Shown in pieces: positions 9,167 to 10,465 of a stretch of DNA of 10,465 bases (the first letter of the stretch is position 1; every line of letters begins with the position of its first letter). A program made the position numbers and the translations under genes. Source of the DNA: Chloromonas sp. AAM2 (Eukaryota > Chlorophyta > Chlorophyceae > Chlamydomonadales > Chlamydomonadaceae). The stretch is from the NCBI GenBank assembly GCA_004335635.1, contig QAXH01005960.1, positions 33,671 to 44,135 of the forward strand. The letters run 5' to 3'. Below the pieces are notes generated by a model that had not been told where the DNA came from, did no database searches, and saw nothing but the letters and a program-made list of their open reading frames with translations.

Positions 9167-9892
9167 TGAGTGGGTCCAGTGTGTTCCCACACCTTCTGTA
9201 CGTGTAAATGATCACCTGAGTATGATGCAGCGGCCTAGCAGGCCCGCCTGGAAAGTACAGCTGTAACCTCGCCTCTTGCATGGACAGCTACCGTTTGCAC
9301 TTCCGGGGATGTAAGAGATCTTACAGCTGTTGCCTTGTCCATGTTACTGTGTTACAGCACATTCATGTTGCTATGGTTGTCGCTGCAATCACGCGTGACA
9401 AGATATCAATCTACGCCCAAAAGAAGGTGCTTGCATACTTGCCCTGTGTGTGCAAACATATCAATGAAAGGTATTCTACAAGACTCCTCGTGCCAGCCTC
9501 GGTCGCATGCATATACGGTGCATGCCCACAAGCAGCAGTGTGGTGCACCTTGGTGTTGTAGGCCAAGCCAGCCAGTCATCTTCAGTCGGCACGTGTTTGA
9601 TGCCTCCTTTGGGAATCAACAATGTATGACACGAGCCTGCTGAGGAACGTCGTCGTGGTGTACGCCGTGTAGGCCAAAGGAACATCCCGTGACTTTGACA
9701 GCAATCATTTAGACCAGTTTTCGTTTGTGCGTAGCGCAGAGCATGTCTGGGGTCGAAAGGTGGCATCATTCAAAAATACACAGCGGTTTCTAACTGCTCA
9801 GGATACAGACGACGAAATGTTGCACAGGACATGAGAGTCATTTTGCTTTTGATCTAATCGTGGCATGCGCTCTTCCTGCAAGTCATAGTTTT

Positions 9893-9940
9893 CGCCACAT
9901 TTGCATAAATTTGTCGCCGGATTTGCATAAAAATAAAAGC
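9893..9940 (+). promoter_or_regulatory. Putative core promoter of gene 2: twin octamer repeat and TATA-like element
   Basis: Two copies of CGCCnnATTTGCATAAA occur at 9893-9909 and 9915-9931, spaced by 22 bases. The second runs into an AT-rich TATA-like stretch (CATAAAAATAAAAG, about 9926-9939). The first ATG downstream lies about 85 bases away at 10023, a sensible distance for a short 5'UTR. ATTTGCAT is the octamer bound by POU/Oct factors in animals and also occurs in some histone promoters. Its meaning in this organism is unknown. Confidence 0.45.
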
Positions 9941-10022
9941 AGGACGACTGCAGAATCCTATCAGTACTGCTCAACTCAATCGCCTCCAGTAGACCTTCCA
10001 GAGCAAGCGCGACTGCAAGCAC

Positions 10023-10465
10023 ATGCAAGGAGGCGCGATGGAGGCGAGATGCAAGCTTGTGCCGGCACGATTACCGAGATGGATGATGTTCTGTGCTATG
10101 ATTGCAGCTTACTCTCCATTATCGCGTGCAAATCCTGAATATTGGTGAGGCTTGTGCTGAGTATGGCACGCCAGCTCACCGAATGCGCCCACCAAGATTG
10201 ACGCATGCAAGCAGCATCGCGACACCGTTTCGCCTGCAGGATTGATCCCACCGGCACATTCATGGGTGGCAATCACATTCCACCGGAGTGCTTCGCCCAT
10301 CCTCCTCGGGCAGATGGTGAGCCCGCCACAGCATGGCAGCCCGCCTGCACACCGTACCGTTCAGTGCCATACAGTTTCTGGCAGCCTGTTGGAAGCAAAT
10401 CTGCAGTGGTCAAGCGTACAAGCAACTGAAATTCGTGAAAAAAGAAGATGAAACCAAGCTGGCAA
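10023..10465 (+). CDS. 5' part of a second Reeler-domain protein gene, probable tandem paralogue (runs off window end)
   Basis: Exon 1 (10023-10144) can start at ATG 10023, the first ATG after the TATA-like element, or at in-frame ATG 10038. It encodes a basic stretch, the hydrophobic MMFCAMIAAYSPLSRA and then NPEYW, ending in TG|GTGAGG (phase 2). Exon 2 (10240-10316) follows a CCTGCAG acceptor and encodes IDPTGTFMGGNHIPPEC followed by FAHPPRAD, ending in G|GTGAGC (phase 1). Gene 1 has the same order (YPNFW, VDP, C-x-x-H-P) and the same two intron phases, so both exons look homologous. From 10317 the sequence looks intronic; no GGHVQP-like third exon is seen in the last 149 bases. The predicted product is a secreted or membrane-anchored Reeler protein. 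Whether DOMON and b561 domains follow cannot be known here. Confidence 0.75.

Larger units (their letters stand above)
7873..9892. other. 3'UTR of gene 1 plus intergenic DNA, no confident gene
   Basis: The stop codon of gene 1 is followed by about 2 kb before the promoter-like element of gene 2. It must contain the 3'UTR, whose end is not clear. If the organism is a chlorophyte, the polyadenylation word TGTAA would be expected. It first appears at 9089, then at 9203, 9262 and 9310, which would imply a 3'UTR of 1.2 kb or more; a different signal may be used instead. TGCATGCA runs occur near 7964-7985 and 8279. A 195-codon open frame lies at 8679-9266 (see findings). Confidence 0.5.

Noticed and set aside
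10317..10451. Read-through of gene 2 exon 2 past 10316
   Set aside because: A strong donor (G|GTGAGC) occurs at the homologous place and phase to gene 1 exon 2. The read-through shows no Reeler strands.

Overview
The window is eukaryotic nuclear DNA of middling GC. It is dominated by one long plus-strand gene split into about eleven coding exons by GT-AG introns of roughly 115 to 725 bases. Acceptors mostly end in GCAG or CAG with weak pyrimidine tracts, and TGCA/GCATGC words are common. This looks most like a green alga (chlorophyte or trebouxiophyte type), but the assignment is an inference; another intron-rich protist or an early-branching animal cannot be excluded from sequence alone. I see no bacterial, organellar, tRNA, rRNA or CRISPR signal.

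Gene 1 (coding 2150-7872, +) encodes a secreted-then-anchored membrane protein of about 634 residues in my model. It has a signal peptide, a Reeler domain, a Cys-containing linker, a DOMON domain and a cytochrome b561 membrane domain with five hydrophobic spans and four candidate heme histidines, then a hydrophilic cytosolic tail. This is the architecture of the FRRS1/SDR2 ferric-chelate reductase (CYBDOM) family, which moves electrons across a membrane through heme b. All exon joins were chosen so that reading phases match. The Reeler half (two long introns) is the least certain part. A possible untranslated first exon and a 5'UTR intron (1177-2095) lie upstream.

Gene 2 (10023 to beyond the window end, +) starts about 2.15 kb downstream. 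Only its first two coding exons are visible. They encode a signal peptide followed by a Reeler N-terminus that matches gene 1 in motif order (P-x-aromatic-W, then D-P, then C-x-x-H-P) and in intron phases (2, then 1). It is probably a tandem paralogue. It is preceded by a TATA-like AT-rich element and two 22-bp-spaced copies of an octamer-containing repeat.

The remaining DNA (1-1170 and 7873-9890) has no gene I can recognise. It holds degenerate short tandem repeats, a symmetric inverted repeat, and one unexplained 195-codon open frame at 8679-9266 that overlaps a diverged, out-of-frame direct duplication.
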